Assembly (NCBI RefSeq): GCF_031583145.1
Contig: NZ_CP134050.1
Coordinates: forward strand, 3,857,501-3,921,500
Source: Brevibacillus brevis
Lineage (GTDB): Bacteria > Bacillota > Bacilli > Brevibacillales > Brevibacillaceae
Length of the DNA: 64,000 nucleotides
Reading direction: 5' to 3'
Both the position numbers and the translations under genes were made by a program. The number at the start of each line of letters is the position of its first letter. Position 1 is the first letter of the stretch. Under the pieces are notes generated by a model. The model was not told the origin of the DNA. It worked only from the letters and a program-made list of their open reading frames with translations, and made no database searches. Positions 27,143-35,756 of this stretch are shown in pieces.

Positions 27143-27180
27143 AATCCTAGTATGAGCCGTTTGCAGCGAATTATTCACGC

Positions 27181-28515
27181 CTACAGCAAATCGGCAGCCA
27201 GCTGAGCCAGAATGCTGCGCTCCCCTTTTTCCAGCTTGATGTGGCCGGCCAGCTTTTGATCCTTGAACAGCTCTACGACATAAGTGAGCCCGTTGTTGCT
27301 TTCGTCCAGGTACGGATGGTCGATCTGCTCGGGATCTCCCATCAGCACGATTTTGGAGCCGTCCCCCACGCGGGTCAGTATGGTCTTGACCTCATGCTTG
27401 GTCAGATTTTGGGCTTCATCAATGATGATGAACTGGCCCGGAATCGATCTCCCGCGAATGTAAGTCAACGCCTCTACCTGCAGACTTCCCATTCCCGCCA
27501 AAATTTTATCCAGATCCCCAGGACGTTTCGTGTTGAACAAATACTCCAAATTATCGTAAATCGGCTGCATCCACGGCCTCAGTTTTTCTTCCTTTTCGCC
27601 GGGCAAATAGCCGATGTCTTTTCCAAGTGGGACAATGGGTCTTGCTACCAGCAGCTTTTTGTATTTTTGCTGATCCTCAATCTGCAATAGTCCTGCGGCC
27701 AACGCCAGCAAGGTTTTTCCCGTTCCGGCCTTGCCGGTCATGGTGACCAGCGGAATGTCGTCACGAAGCAGCAGTTCTGTCGCCATTCGCTGCTGCACAT
27801 TGCGGGCGCGAATCCCCCAGATCGGATCCTCGTCTGACACGAGCATTTCCAGCGTCTTTCCTTCTTGATCGACTTTTCCGATCGCCGATATGGACGGATT
27901 GATCTCGTCCTTCAAAACGAGAAATTGATGGGGATAAAATCGGTATTTGGGAAAACAGGAGGCCAAATGCAGCTTTCTTGCCGCGTAGTACGTCTTGATC
28001 ACGTCTGACGCGACCATCATCTTCTGATACCCTGCGTAGATGCTGGAGTATTCCCCCACCACTCGATCGGAGAGAAAATCCTCCGCGGTCAGGTTGAGCG
28101 CATCTGCTTTTACCCTCATCAAGGCATCCTTGCTGACCAAAATCACCGGGCGAGGATGCTCCGACAAGTTTTCTTCTTCCTGCAAATTAAGCGCGACCGC
28201 CAAAATGCGGTTGTCATTAGTCATTTCCGTAAACTGCTTTTGCAATTGATGAAGCGAGGAATGATTCAGCTCCACCCGGAACAGCCCGCCAGTCTCGAGC
28301 GTGATTCCTGTGTGCAGGTGTCCCAGCTCCCGGAAGCTGTCCAACAGTCGCGACACGTACCTTGCGTTGCGACCAATTTCATCCATGTACCGCTTTTTGG
28401 AATCAATTTCTTCCAACACCACTGCGGGTATGACGATTTCATTATCGGCGAAAGAAAACATCGCCCGTGGATCTTGCAGGAGTACGTTGGTGTCCAGTAC
28501 GTAGATTTTCTTCAA
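27181..28515 (-). CDS. ylaK: PhoH-family ATPase with PIN domain (YlaK-like)
   Basis: Protein of 444 residues with two domains. The N-terminal PIN ribonuclease-like domain (residues ~1-150) has its first acidic residue in YVLDTNVLLQDP. The C-terminal PhoH P-loop ATPase has Walker A GKAGTGKT, RPIVPLGKDIGYLPG and Walker B IIIDEAQN. PIN-PhoH proteins are thought to be RNA-processing ATPases. It is divergent from a YlaJ-like lipoprotein gene; in B. subtilis ylaJ and ylaK are also neighbours. Confidence 0.92.
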   Translation of the reverse strand: MKKIYVLDTNVLLQDPRAMFSFADNEIVIPAVVLEEIDSKKRYMDEIGRNARYVSRLLDSFRELGHLHTGITLETGGLFRVELNHSSLHQLQKQFTEMTNDNRILAVALNLQEEENLSEHPRPVILVSKDALMRVKADALNLTAEDFLSDRVVGEYSSIYAGYQKMMVASDVIKTYYAARKLHLASCFPKYRFYPHQFLVLKDEINPSISAIGKVDQEGKTLEMLVSDEDPIWGIRARNVQQRMATELLLRDDIPLVTMTGKAGTGKTLLALAAGLLQIEDQQKYKKLLVARPIVPLGKDIGYLPGEKEEKLRPWMQPIYDNLEYLFNTKRPGDLDKILAGMGSLQVEALTYIRGRSIPGQFIIIDEAQNLTKHEVKTILTRVGDGSKIVLMGDPEQIDHPYLDESNNGLTYVVELFKDQKLAGHIKLEKGERSILAQLAADLL

Positions 28516-28715
28516 AATCTCGCCTCCTATTACCCATCTTATATACCCTATGCAATTTTTGGAGGGATGCTCTGCTCTGGCAACTTGATGTACTAAAGTT
28601 TATGTCGGGCGGGACACAGATAGACGGACAATGGTCAGAATGAAAACAGGCAAGCAGGAACAAAATACTCGTAACCTGCCCTCACTTAAAGGCAATACTG
28701 AAAGGGAGAATGCCT

Positions 28716-29327
28716 GTGAAACGGACCGTCATCGGATGCCTCGGCATTAGCTTGTTGCTGACTGCCTGCATGTCAGGAAACAGACAGCAGGCCAATCAGG
28801 CGCCTCAGCCGAATACGCAAGCTCATCAAACGCAACGTGTCCAGCAAACCGCTCCTCAGCCAACCTACAACCAATCTTCGCAGGCGACCGCTGACCGTCT
28901 GGTACAGCTGGCCACCCGCGTCAAAAAGGTCAGAAGCGCAACTGCCGTGGTGATCGGCAAATACGCCGTCGTCGGTATCGCTGTCGATCCCGCATTGGAC
29001 CGACCTGAAGTAGGCGTCATCAAATATTCCGTGGCGGAAGCGTTGAAGGAGGATCCACAAGGCGCCACTGCCGTCGTCACAGCAGATCCTGCTATCGTAC
29101 AGCGATTGCGGGAAATGGCCGACGACATCCGCAGAGGCCGTCCCGTCTCCGGATTCGCCGAAGAGCTCGCCGATATCGTGGGACGAATCATGCCGCAGCT
29201 GCCTCGCGACGTACGGCAACGGCAAGAGGCCCCTGCTCGCACAAATGAGCAGCGTATCAACAGAACCGGCAATCCTCGCCAGCATCCAAACGACACCACC
29301 AACTACAATCGAAACACTGCGCCGTAA
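28716..29327 (+). CDS. ylaJ: YhcN/YlaJ-family sporulation lipoprotein
   Basis: Lipoprotein of 203 residues: signal and lipobox in SLLLTACMSG, a Gln/Pro/Asn-rich linker, then the YhcN/YlaJ domain (ATRVKKVRSATAVVIGKYAVVGI) and a polar tail. Members are forespore or spore-membrane lipoproteins in Bacillus. I prefer the GTG at 28716: AAAGGGAG lies 7-8 bases upstream, whereas the ATG at 28710 would overlap it. A second member of the family lies at 41508. Confidence 0.88.
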   Translation: MKRTVIGCLGISLLLTACMSGNRQQANQAPQPNTQAHQTQRVQQTAPQPTYNQSSQATADRLVQLATRVKKVRSATAVVIGKYAVVGIAVDPALDRPEVGVIKYSVAEALKEDPQGATAVVTADPAIVQRLREMADDIRRGRPVSGFAEELADIVGRIMPQLPRDVRQRQEAPARTNEQRINRTGNPRQHPNDTTNYNRNTAP

Positions 29328-29340
29328 TCGATATCAAAAG

Positions 29341-29388
29341 AAAGAGGCATCCGCCCAGGCGTCCTTAAGCCCGGGTGAATGCCTCTTT
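29341..29388. terminator. Terminator between ylaJ and metC
   Basis: Stem AAAGAGGCAT / ATGCCTCTTT. The metC stop codon lies inside the loop arm, so both convergent genes use it. Confidence 0.8.
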
Positions 29389-30561
29389 TGTCGTAGGGAT
29401 CGCATGCTCATGCTCCAGAGGAGGAAGCTGATCCAAGGCTTGCTGGAGGTCGGCAATCAAATCATCCGCCTCCTCCAGACCGGCCGAGAGTCGAACCAAG
29501 CCGTCGGTGATACCGCGCGCTTGCCGTTCCGCTGCCGGCATGGCGGCATGGGACATCGCGGCAGGGTAGGAAAGGATGGTTTCCACCGCTCCGAGGCTGA
29601 CCGCCACGATTGGGAGCTTTACACGGTCAAACAGCGCTTTGGCCCGCTCCCTGCTGCCGACATCAAAGGACAGGACGGCCCCGTGTCCGCTCGCCTGCAC
29701 TTCTTGAATGTGTCGGCCCGGGTGACCCGCTAGCCCGGTGTAATAGACGCGGGTCACGGCGGGATGGGCAGACAGCCAATGGGCGATTTTGCCAGCGGTC
29801 TGCGTGCTGACATCGAGCCGTGCTTTCAAAGTCTTGAGACCGCGCATCACCAGCCAGCAGTCCTGAACCCCCAGAATGGCTCCCATTCCGTTTTGGATAA
29901 AGTAGAGCTGCTCTCCCAATGCGGCATCGCGAGTAACTGCCAGGCCTGCCACGACATCGCTGTGGCCGCCGATGAACTTCGTCGCGCTATGGATGACGAT
30001 ATCTGCTCCCAGCTCCAAAGGCCGCTGGTAATACGGCGTCAAAAACGTGTTGTCCACGATGACGAGGAGGCCATGCTCCTTCGCGATCCGGCTCACAGCC
30101 GCCAGATCCGTGACTTTCAAGGTAGGGTTGGACGGCGTCTCCAGGTAAATTCCTTTGGTCGCCGGCGTGATTGCAGCCCGGACCTCCTCCGTTCGAGAAG
30201 CGTCGACAAATGTAACGGTGATCCCCATCCGCGAGAGCACCCTCGTCAGGAAGCGAAACGTTCCTCCGTACACATCTTCGGCCACAACCACGTGGTCGCC
30301 CGCCGAAAACAGCATGAATACGCTGGATATAGCCGCCATGCCCGAGGCGAAGGCGAAGCCGCGCTCGCCGCCTTCCAAGCAAGCGATCGCTTCCTCCAGC
30401 GCCTGTCGGGTAGGATTGCCGGAACGGGCGTAATCGAATGTGCCCGGACGATCCAAATCAGCCTGATGGAAGGTAGAGGCTTGATAAATGGGAACCGACG
30501 ACGCTCCTGTGACCGGATCGAAACACGAGGTGCCATGCAGCACTTTGGTGGCGAAATTCAT
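29365..30561 (-). CDS. metC: Cystathionine beta-lyase (trans-sulfuration PLP enzyme)
   Basis: PLP-dependent Cys/Met-metabolism enzyme of 398 residues. Conserved blocks: YARSGNPTRQALEEAIACLEGG, FASGMAAISS, ETPSNPTLKVTD, VDNTFLTPYYQRPLELGAD and the cofactor lysine in HSATKFIGGHSD. Paired with the next gene it corresponds to B. subtilis metI-metC, where MetC converts cystathionine to homocysteine. The ATG at 30561 follows GGGAGGG and overlaps the metI stop by 4 bases. Gamma-synthase and beta-lyase are hard to tell apart by eye; the order in the operon guided the choice. Confidence 0.88.
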   Translation of the reverse strand: MNFATKVLHGTSCFDPVTGASSVPIYQASTFHQADLDRPGTFDYARSGNPTRQALEEAIACLEGGERGFAFASGMAAISSVFMLFSAGDHVVVAEDVYGGTFRFLTRVLSRMGITVTFVDASRTEEVRAAITPATKGIYLETPSNPTLKVTDLAAVSRIAKEHGLLVIVDNTFLTPYYQRPLELGADIVIHSATKFIGGHSDVVAGLAVTRDAALGEQLYFIQNGMGAILGVQDCWLVMRGLKTLKARLDVSTQTAGKIAHWLSAHPAVTRVYYTGLAGHPGRHIQEVQASGHGAVLSFDVGSRERAKALFDRVKLPIVAVSLGAVETILSYPAAMSHAAMPAAERQARGITDGLVRLSAGLEEADDLIADLQQALDQLPPLEHEHAIPTTKEAFTRA

Positions 30562-31721
30562 CGTACGCTCCCTCCCACTGCCAGGCTGGCATCCAACGCC
30601 TCGCACAAATCTGCGATCAGATCGGCCGGATGCTCGATTCCAACTGACAGCCGCAGCAGTCGGTCGCAAACCCCCACGTACTCCCGGATCTCTAGCGGGA
30701 TGTCCGCATGAGTCTGCGTCGCCGGGTATGTACACAACGACTCCACTCCGCCCAAGCTCTCCGCGAATGAAACGATCTGCAGGCTTTTCAAAAACGGCTT
30801 GACCTGGTCCGCCGACTTGACGCGGAAGGACACCATGCCGCTGAATCCGCTTGCCTGCTTTTTTTGCACGCCGTGTCCCGGATGGTCTGCGAGTCCCGGG
30901 TAAAACACTTCCGCTACGGCCGGATGCTCGCTCAGCTTCGCTGCTACGGCAAATGCGTTTGCTTCATGGCGTTCCATGCGCAGCGCCAAGGTCTTCAAGC
31001 CGCGAAGCAAAAGCCAACAGTCCTGCGGCCCCAAAACAGCTCCGATGGAATTGTGCAAAAACCGGATTTTTTCCGTCAATTCCTGCCCCTTTGTCACAAT
31101 GAAACCGGCCAGGACGTCGTTGTGACCTCCCAAATATTTTGTAGCGCTGTGCAGGACGATATCGGCTCCAAGCTCCAGCGGGCGTTGACAGTAAGGAGTC
31201 AAGAACGTGTTGTCTACGATAGTGAGCAGCCCGTGATCTTTCGCCAGCTTCGCTACTTCCCCGATGTCGGTTATTTGCATCAGCGGATTGGTCGGCGTCT
31301 CCACGAATACCGCCTTTGTCTCCGGACGTACCGCGTGGCGCAGCGCATCCAGGTCGCGCAAATCCACATAGGAGAATGTCAGTCCGTAGCGGGACAGGAT
31401 CTGTTCGAACAGGCGGTACGTCCCTCCGTACAAATCGAGAGACACAATGAGGTGATCCCCCTGGGAAAACAGCCCCATCACCGTATGGATGGCTGCCATG
31501 CCGGAAGCGCAGGCAAAGCCCCCGTCGCCGGACTCCGCACTTGCCATCGTCTCCTCCAGAACCGCGCGGGTCGGATTCGCAGTCCGCGTGTAATCGAATC
31601 CCGTACTCTCCCCAAGCGTAGGATGACGATAAGCCGTCGAGTAATAGACGGGAAAATTGACTGCCCCTGTCTTTTCATCTTTCCCTACGCCTGCCTGAAC
31701 CAATTTCGTCTCCAAATACAT
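30558..31721 (-). CDS. metI: Cystathionine gamma-synthase / O-acetylhomoserine sulfhydrylase
   Basis: PLP enzyme of 387 residues, first gene after the SAM riboswitch. It has YTRTANPTRAVLEETMASAESG, ETPTNPLMQITD, VDNTFLTPYCQRPLELGAD and the Schiff-base lysine in HSATKYLGGHND. MetI of B. subtilis condenses O-acetylhomoserine with cysteine or sulfide. The ATG at 31721 follows TGGAGGGAG. Transcription is controlled by the S-box leader and terminator immediately upstream. Confidence 0.9.
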   Translation of the reverse strand: MYLETKLVQAGVGKDEKTGAVNFPVYYSTAYRHPTLGESTGFDYTRTANPTRAVLEETMASAESGDGGFACASGMAAIHTVMGLFSQGDHLIVSLDLYGGTYRLFEQILSRYGLTFSYVDLRDLDALRHAVRPETKAVFVETPTNPLMQITDIGEVAKLAKDHGLLTIVDNTFLTPYCQRPLELGADIVLHSATKYLGGHNDVLAGFIVTKGQELTEKIRFLHNSIGAVLGPQDCWLLLRGLKTLALRMERHEANAFAVAAKLSEHPAVAEVFYPGLADHPGHGVQKKQASGFSGMVSFRVKSADQVKPFLKSLQIVSFAESLGGVESLCTYPATQTHADIPLEIREYVGVCDRLLRLSVGIEHPADLIADLCEALDASLAVGGSVR

Positions 31722-31758
31722 CTCGTTCTCTCCCTCCAATAATGTTGCGAGGGGCATG

Positions 31759-31789
31759 AAAAAAAGCCCCCTTTCCTCTGAAAGAAGGC
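31759..31789 (-). terminator. Riboswitch-controlled terminator before metI
   Basis: Reverse-strand hairpin GCCTTCTTTC / GAAAGGGGGC followed by seven T. It lies between the SAM aptamer and the metI start, as expected for transcription attenuation. Confidence 0.9.
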
Positions 31790-31814
31790 CTTTGTTTACG
31801 TCGCCGTAAGCAAG

Positions 31815-31943
31815 TCCTTCTCATCTTTCAGAGTTTGATAACTCTGCAGGAATTAGCACCATTATCTCCCTGTACCTTTCGTACAGGTGATCGGTTGCCG
31901 GGCATCATCGGGCCAGTCCCTCCGCCTCTCTGGATAAGAAGAT
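31815..31943 (-). promoter_or_regulatory. SAM-I (S-box) riboswitch
   Basis: On the reverse strand the aptamer reads CTTATCCAGAGAGGCGGAGG, then ACTGGCCC, GATGATGCCCGGCAACC, GGTGCTAATTCC and the closing GATGAGAAGG. These are the conserved S-box elements, including the kink-turn and the GGCAACC pseudoknot region. High SAM should favour the terminator at 31759-31789 and shut off metI-metC. It fills most of the 305-bp gap upstream of metI. Confidence 0.97.
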
Positions 31944-32026
31944 TGCTATTCATTTGATTGACATTAATACTACCGGATGGATCGGATTTTTGTCAATAGG
32001 ATATTTTCACACTGCCCTGGCATTCC

Positions 32027-32482
32027 TTACGCGTTTTTCAACGCTTCCATGACTTGGGCGTCCAACTTCGCCGCCGCGTTTTTGTCGTACGTTTTTTCAT
32101 ACTGCGGCTCAACGGAAATGCGGGAGCCGTAAAACATGATGTCTCGTACCGCGTCGATCGCGATTTCTACCATGGCCAGCTTGAGAGGGACTCCCTCCAA
32201 CCGTTCGGTTTTTACTTCCGCACGACCGTTGATGGCGAAAGAGGATCCAGCGCCGATCAAATGCAGAACGACCTGTGGCTCTTTTGCGATATTCGCCAGA
32301 ATGCGTGAGCGGTTATCCACCGCAAATCGAATGGACTGGACGGTATTCGCCAGTGTCCATGACAATGAACTGAGTGAAGGGGCCCCCGTCTCGTGATCAA
32401 TCGTACCCAGCGTAACGAAACGCTCCTTTTGCAAGAGCCCAAACAATTCTTCCGACAGTGATCGGGAAACGGTTTCAGCCAT
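32027..32482 (-). CDS. Pyridoxamine 5'-phosphate oxidase-fold protein
   Basis: Split-barrel flavin-fold protein of 151 residues. The pattern GLLQKERFVTLGTIDHETGAPSLSSLSW followed by RFAVDNRSRILANIAKEPQVVLHLIG is that of the PNPOx-like superfamily; the substrate and even flavin use cannot be read. It may correspond to B. subtilis YlaL, given the ylaJ-ylaK neighbourhood. RBS AAGGAGG. Monocistronic. Confidence 0.8.
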   Translation of the reverse strand: MAETVSRSLSEELFGLLQKERFVTLGTIDHETGAPSLSSLSWTLANTVQSIRFAVDNRSRILANIAKEPQVVLHLIGAGSSFAINGRAEVKTERLEGVPLKLAMVEIAIDAVRDIMFYGSRISVEPQYEKTYDKNAAAKLDAQVMEALKNA

Positions 32483-32626
32483 TACGATGCCTCCTTGTTA
32501 CGGATGTACGTCTATTGTACCCGCCTGCCAAATGATAGGCAAACGTTTCCTGCCCGCCTTGCTTCTCCCATTCTTTTTCCCTAAACTGGAGGGAGGAATT
32601 CGCGACCGGAAAAAGGAGGTTCGCCA

Positions 32627-32953
32627 ATGTCGCCTACAGACCGTGTACTGGCAAAAATAGATGAGCTCTTGCAGGAGCTGCAGGAAGTGCGCAAACTCAA
32701 TGAGCGCATGGACAAAATCGCCCTGTTTCTCGAAGACATCCGCTTGGCGGATGTCATCCAAAACTATACAGCCCCGCGCAAGCTGCTTTGGATCAATTTC
32801 CTTGCAGGGCTTGCCCGGGGTCTGGGGCTGACGATCGGAACCGCCATCGTTCTGGCAATTTTAGGCTCCATTTTGAAGGAATTTATCTCGATTCCCATCA
32901 TCGGAGATTATATTCGCGAACTCATTCAGTACGTACAGTCCTACCGACCGTAA
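32627..32953 (+). CDS. DUF5665-type small membrane protein
   Basis: Protein of 108 residues: an N-terminal amphipathic or coiled region (residues 1-40, KIDELLQELQEVRKLNERMDK), a basic patch, then one long hydrophobic hairpin (LGLTIGTAIVLAILGSIL) and a C-terminal IPIIGDYIRELIQYVQSY. Matches the DUF5665 pattern. Function unknown. AAAGGAGG precedes the ATG. Its stop is 6 bases from the stop of the convergent Ig-like gene. Confidence 0.75.
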   Translation: MSPTDRVLAKIDELLQELQEVRKLNERMDKIALFLEDIRLADVIQNYTAPRKLLWINFLAGLARGLGLTIGTAIVLAILGSILKEFISIPIIGDYIRELIQYVQSYRP

Positions 32954-32958
32954 AAAGA

Positions 32959-34305
32959 TTAGTCTCGATCGTCGTCTTCATTATCGTCGTCATCATCGTC
33001 ATCATCGTCTTGATCATTGGACTGACCGTGCTTTGCCCAATAGCCGTAAGCCTTGCCTTTCGGATGCTTTTCCTCTTTTTCTTTCTTCCCGGTCTCTACG
33101 ACCGTTTTTTCGACGTGAGTGATGTCGGCCTGTTTTACCAGCTTGCCGGATACGTATAGCTCAAGGTGAACCGAGCCTTCGCTCCAGGATTTGTTTTTCA
33201 GAGGCAGGTTGGCCGTATACTCCCCTTTATCGTTCGGTTTCACTTCATGCTTTTTCCCGTCTGGCCCGAAGATGTACAATTTCACATCCGCCTTTTTCTC
33301 CCAGCCGACTACATTTCCTTTTACCTTCACGTTTTTGCCTTTGGCATCGAGGACAGCCGTATCTGAAATGCTGTACGTTTTGACTGGCTGCTGCGCCGGA
33401 GCGTTCACTACTTCCACCTCGGCGGATTCGGAGTCGCGCTTTTGACCATCGGTGTACACTTCGATAAGGACTTTGCCGGACGTGGCTTTGACGTTCTTCA
33501 GGGTAATGCTGAAGCTGCCTACGCCGTCCCACAGCTTCTTCACTTTGGCATCGCTTTTGACGCCATCGTAGGAGACGGTCACTTTGTCCGCATCCAGCTT
33601 GACGATGCCCTTGACTTGCAGCTCTCCTTTTTTCGCGTCGAGCACAGCCATTTGGTGGATGATCAGGTCAGCAGCTTCCTCCGCTTGCGGCACGATCTTG
33701 ACTTTCTCGCTATCCACCAGAGTGCTGCCTGCGAATGCCTGCACCTCGGCGTACTGCTCCACAGCAGGATTCGCAGCTGCAAATGTCACGGTAAAGGAAT
33801 GCTCGCTCGTCGGAACGACTTCGATGTCATCTCCGTTCGGCTTCTTCACGACGACTTTGGTCACGTCCTTGGCCACAATCCCTTTGACGTACACTTTTCC
33901 GTTTTGGGTCTGGGCGCTGACGCTGACGATTTCGTCCTGGCTTTGGTCTTTTGCATAACGGACCTCCAGCCAAATATCGCTGTAATAGTCGTTGTAAACC
34001 CGTTCCCACTCTTCTTTGTTTTCTTCCATGTATGTCTGCAGTTTGGTATTCAGCTTCAATTCATCCACGATGATGTACAGGTGCTCGGCTTGCGTCTTGA
34101 GCAGCATGTTCAGCGTCTGCGGATCGTTTTTCGCCAATTCTTTCAGGTTGTAGCGGGTGACTTCTTTGCCTTCCTCGTTCATGACTACTTTGGTCGCGCT
34201 CGGCGATCCGAACGAACTGGCGTTTGCCAGGATCGGCGTGATGCCCCCGATGATTCCGGCTGCCGCTACTACCGCCAAAACTGGCTTTTTCATGATTTTC
34301 TTCAA
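32959..34305 (-). CDS. Secreted protein with three Ig-like repeats and poly-Asp tail
   Basis: Exported protein of 448 residues. A signal peptide (MKKPVLAVVAAAGIIGGI, cleaved near ILANA) leads to an alpha-helical region, then three related beta-sandwich repeats. Their openings can be aligned: VSAQTQNGKVYVKGIV, MAVLDAKKGELQVKGIV and TAVLDAKGKNVKVKGNV. A Lys/Glu-rich linker ends in a run of nine Asp within a 16-residue acidic tail. I chose the TTG at 34305, since GGGGG lies 9 bases upstream; the ATG at 34293 has only a remote site. The acidic tail could bind calcium or basic wall components. No enzyme motif is visible. Confidence 0.75.
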   Translation of the reverse strand: MKKIMKKPVLAVVAAAGIIGGITPILANASSFGSPSATKVVMNEEGKEVTRYNLKELAKNDPQTLNMLLKTQAEHLYIIVDELKLNTKLQTYMEENKEEWERVYNDYYSDIWLEVRYAKDQSQDEIVSVSAQTQNGKVYVKGIVAKDVTKVVVKKPNGDDIEVVPTSEHSFTVTFAAANPAVEQYAEVQAFAGSTLVDSEKVKIVPQAEEAADLIIHQMAVLDAKKGELQVKGIVKLDADKVTVSYDGVKSDAKVKKLWDGVGSFSITLKNVKATSGKVLIEVYTDGQKRDSESAEVEVVNAPAQQPVKTYSISDTAVLDAKGKNVKVKGNVVGWEKKADVKLYIFGPDGKKHEVKPNDKGEYTANLPLKNKSWSEGSVHLELYVSGKLVKQADITHVEKTVVETGKKEKEEKHPKGKAYGYWAKHGQSNDQDDDDDDDDDNEDDDRD

Positions 34306-34458
34306 GTTGTGTTCCCCCTCTGCGATTGCCAATGATCCCCTGCTTGTCAGGAGCACAGTTACAGACGTACTTCCTGTCTGTGAGGTTGCAGAGCGGGCAA
34401 AACCGCATCTTTCGGCCCAGAAAAAAAAGCCCCTTTCGAACCACTTTCCGGATTGAAG

Positions 34459-34522
34459 TGCACCCCTTAGAATGGACATTGGATTAAACCCCTGGTAAAT
34501 CCGATGAAATTTAAGGGGTGCA
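34459..34522 (+). other. Inverted repeat upstream of the transposase
   Basis: TGCACCCCTTA at 34459-34469 pairs with TAAGGGGTGCA at 34512-34522, followed by TTTTTT just before the orfA start. It can act as a terminator that blocks read-through from outside and may also hide the orfA initiation region. Confidence 0.65.
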
Positions 34523-34528
34523 TTTTTT

Positions 34529-34855
34529 ATGGTGAAAAAGGGGCAAACGTTTAGAAGTTATTCTCACGAATTAAAGGTGGAAGCCATACGACTGCATATC
34601 GAAGAAGGATGGACATACCGTCGAATCATGGAGCATCTGGGGATTCCGGACCGCCACCGGCTTAAAGTATGGATGAAAAAATATAAACAGTTAGGCGAAT
34701 TTGGGTTGATGGATCAACGAGGTAGACGTGAAGAATATGTTGACCAAGATCGATATGTTAAAAAGCTAAAACGAGAGAACTCGATGCTAAAAAAGTGTTT
34801 GAAAATCTGGATGCGGGAGGTGCAGCCCATAAGTATGAGGCGATCAAGCAAGTAG
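34529..34855 (+). CDS. IS3-family transposase OrfA
   Basis: Protein of 108 residues with an N-terminal helix-turn-helix (SYSHELKVEAIRLHIEEGWT, then YRRIMEHLGIPDRHRLKVW) and a leucine-rich coil (KLKRENSMLKK) used for multimerisation. It binds the IS ends. The stop lies inside orfB; about residue 89 is the point where ribosomes can shift into orfB. Confidence 0.92.
   Translation: MVKKGQTFRSYSHELKVEAIRLHIEEGWTYRRIMEHLGIPDRHRLKVWMKKYKQLGEFGLMDQRGRREEYVDQDRYVKKLKRENSMLKKCLKIWMREVQPISMRRSSK
34789..34795 (+). promoter_or_regulatory. Programmed -1 frameshift site
   Basis: Heptamer AAAAAAG in the exact A-AAA-AAG phase of the orfA frame. A -1 slip joins RENSMLKK of OrfA to VFENLDAGG of OrfB, giving the OrfAB transposase of the IS150 group. 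Confidence 0.85.
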
Positions 34856-35679
34856 CTGGTGAGTATACGACTAGTGAACTTTGCAACCTGTTTGGAGTCT
34901 CAAGAAGTGGATACTATGCATACTTGAAACGGCAACAAGCGGACCGGGACAAGCCCGTGAAAGACCTCATCAAAGTAGTTTATAAGAAGTATGATGGTAA
35001 ATATGGGTATCGACAAACCCAGCTGTTTCTCTTACGAGATCACGGGGTATGGGTCAACCATAAGAAGGTACTACGTCTGATGCAAGAAATGAAGCTCCGT
35101 TCTCGAATACGCCGCAAATATCGAGGTCACTATGCTTCAACCGAAGGTGGACGAGTCGCTGAGAATGTGATGCAGCGGAATTTCAAAGCGGATGCACCTA
35201 ATCGAAAATGGGTAACCGATGTCACACAGTATCGTGTCGCGGATACGTGGCTCTACCTGTCTGCTATTAAGGATTTGTTTAATAATGAGATTGTGGCTTA
35301 CCACATTGGAGTTCGCAACGACAATCAGTTGGTCCTACGGACCTTTGAGAAAGCCTTTAAAAAGACGAAAGACGTGACTGGACTGATCGTTCACAGCGAT
35401 CAGGGATTCCAGTACACGTCCTACGCTTACCACGACATGTTGCCGAAGGTTGGCGCCCAAATCAGCATGTCTCGGAGAGGCAACTGTTATGATAATGCCT
35501 CGATGGAGAGCTTCTTCTCGCATCTCAAAACGGAAGGGCTCTACCCTTATGATATCCGAAGTGTGGATGAGGCACAAAGGCGAATTGAGGAATATATTCA
35601 ATTCTACAACCAAAGTCGACCACAACGAAAATTAAAAAGGCTGACGCCTGTTGAATTCAGACGTCAGCTGTCGGTCTAA
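34795..35679 (+). CDS. IS3-family transposase OrfB (DDE integrase domain)
   Basis: Catalytic part of the transposase, 294 residues, expressed mainly as the OrfAB frameshift fusion. It has an HTH_21-like region (YGYRQTQLFLLRDHGVWVNHKK) and the rve core with the DDE residues in NRKWVTDVTQY (Asp), IVHSDQGFQYT (Asp) and YDNASMESFFSHLKTE (Glu). The C-terminus RPQRKLKRLTPVEFR is the normal family end, so the gene is complete. Confidence 0.95.
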   Translation: MFENLDAGGAAHKYEAIKQVAGEYTTSELCNLFGVSRSGYYAYLKRQQADRDKPVKDLIKVVYKKYDGKYGYRQTQLFLLRDHGVWVNHKKVLRLMQEMKLRSRIRRKYRGHYASTEGGRVAENVMQRNFKADAPNRKWVTDVTQYRVADTWLYLSAIKDLFNNEIVAYHIGVRNDNQLVLRTFEKAFKKTKDVTGLIVHSDQGFQYTSYAYHDMLPKVGAQISMSRRGNCYDNASMESFFSHLKTEGLYPYDIRSVDEAQRRIEEYIQFYNQSRPQRKLKRLTPVEFRRQLSV

Positions 35680-35756
35680 CGGTCGGGTTTTTTCTTACTG
35701 TCCACTAAATGGGGTCTTGACCAGATTCCGGTGGCACAAAAGGAGCTATTTCTCTG

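Larger units (their letters stand above)
34454..35723 (+). mobile_element. IS3-family (IS150-like) insertion sequence, complete
   Basis: Element of 1270 bp. Both ends start TG with ACCCC at positions 9-13 (TGAAGTGCACCCC on the left; TGGTCAAGACCCC as reverse complement of the right), and the inner parts share TTAG and TGGACA. The flanks carry a 3-bp target duplication, GAT, at 34451-34453 and 35724-35726. Two overlapping frames with an A6G slippery site encode the transposase. Both frames are intact, so the element may still be active. Confidence 0.9.
34421..35747 (-). terminator. Intrinsic terminator split by the IS3 element
   Basis: The arms at 34421-34453 and 35724-35747 rejoin, after removing the IS and one GAT copy, into one reverse-strand terminator. 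AGCTCCTTTTG pairs with CGAAAGGGGCT (two G-U wobbles that exist only on this strand), CCAC pairs with GTGG, the apex is CCGGAATCCGG, and eight U follow. It would have ended transcription from the gene at 35757-36029. Confidence 0.8.
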
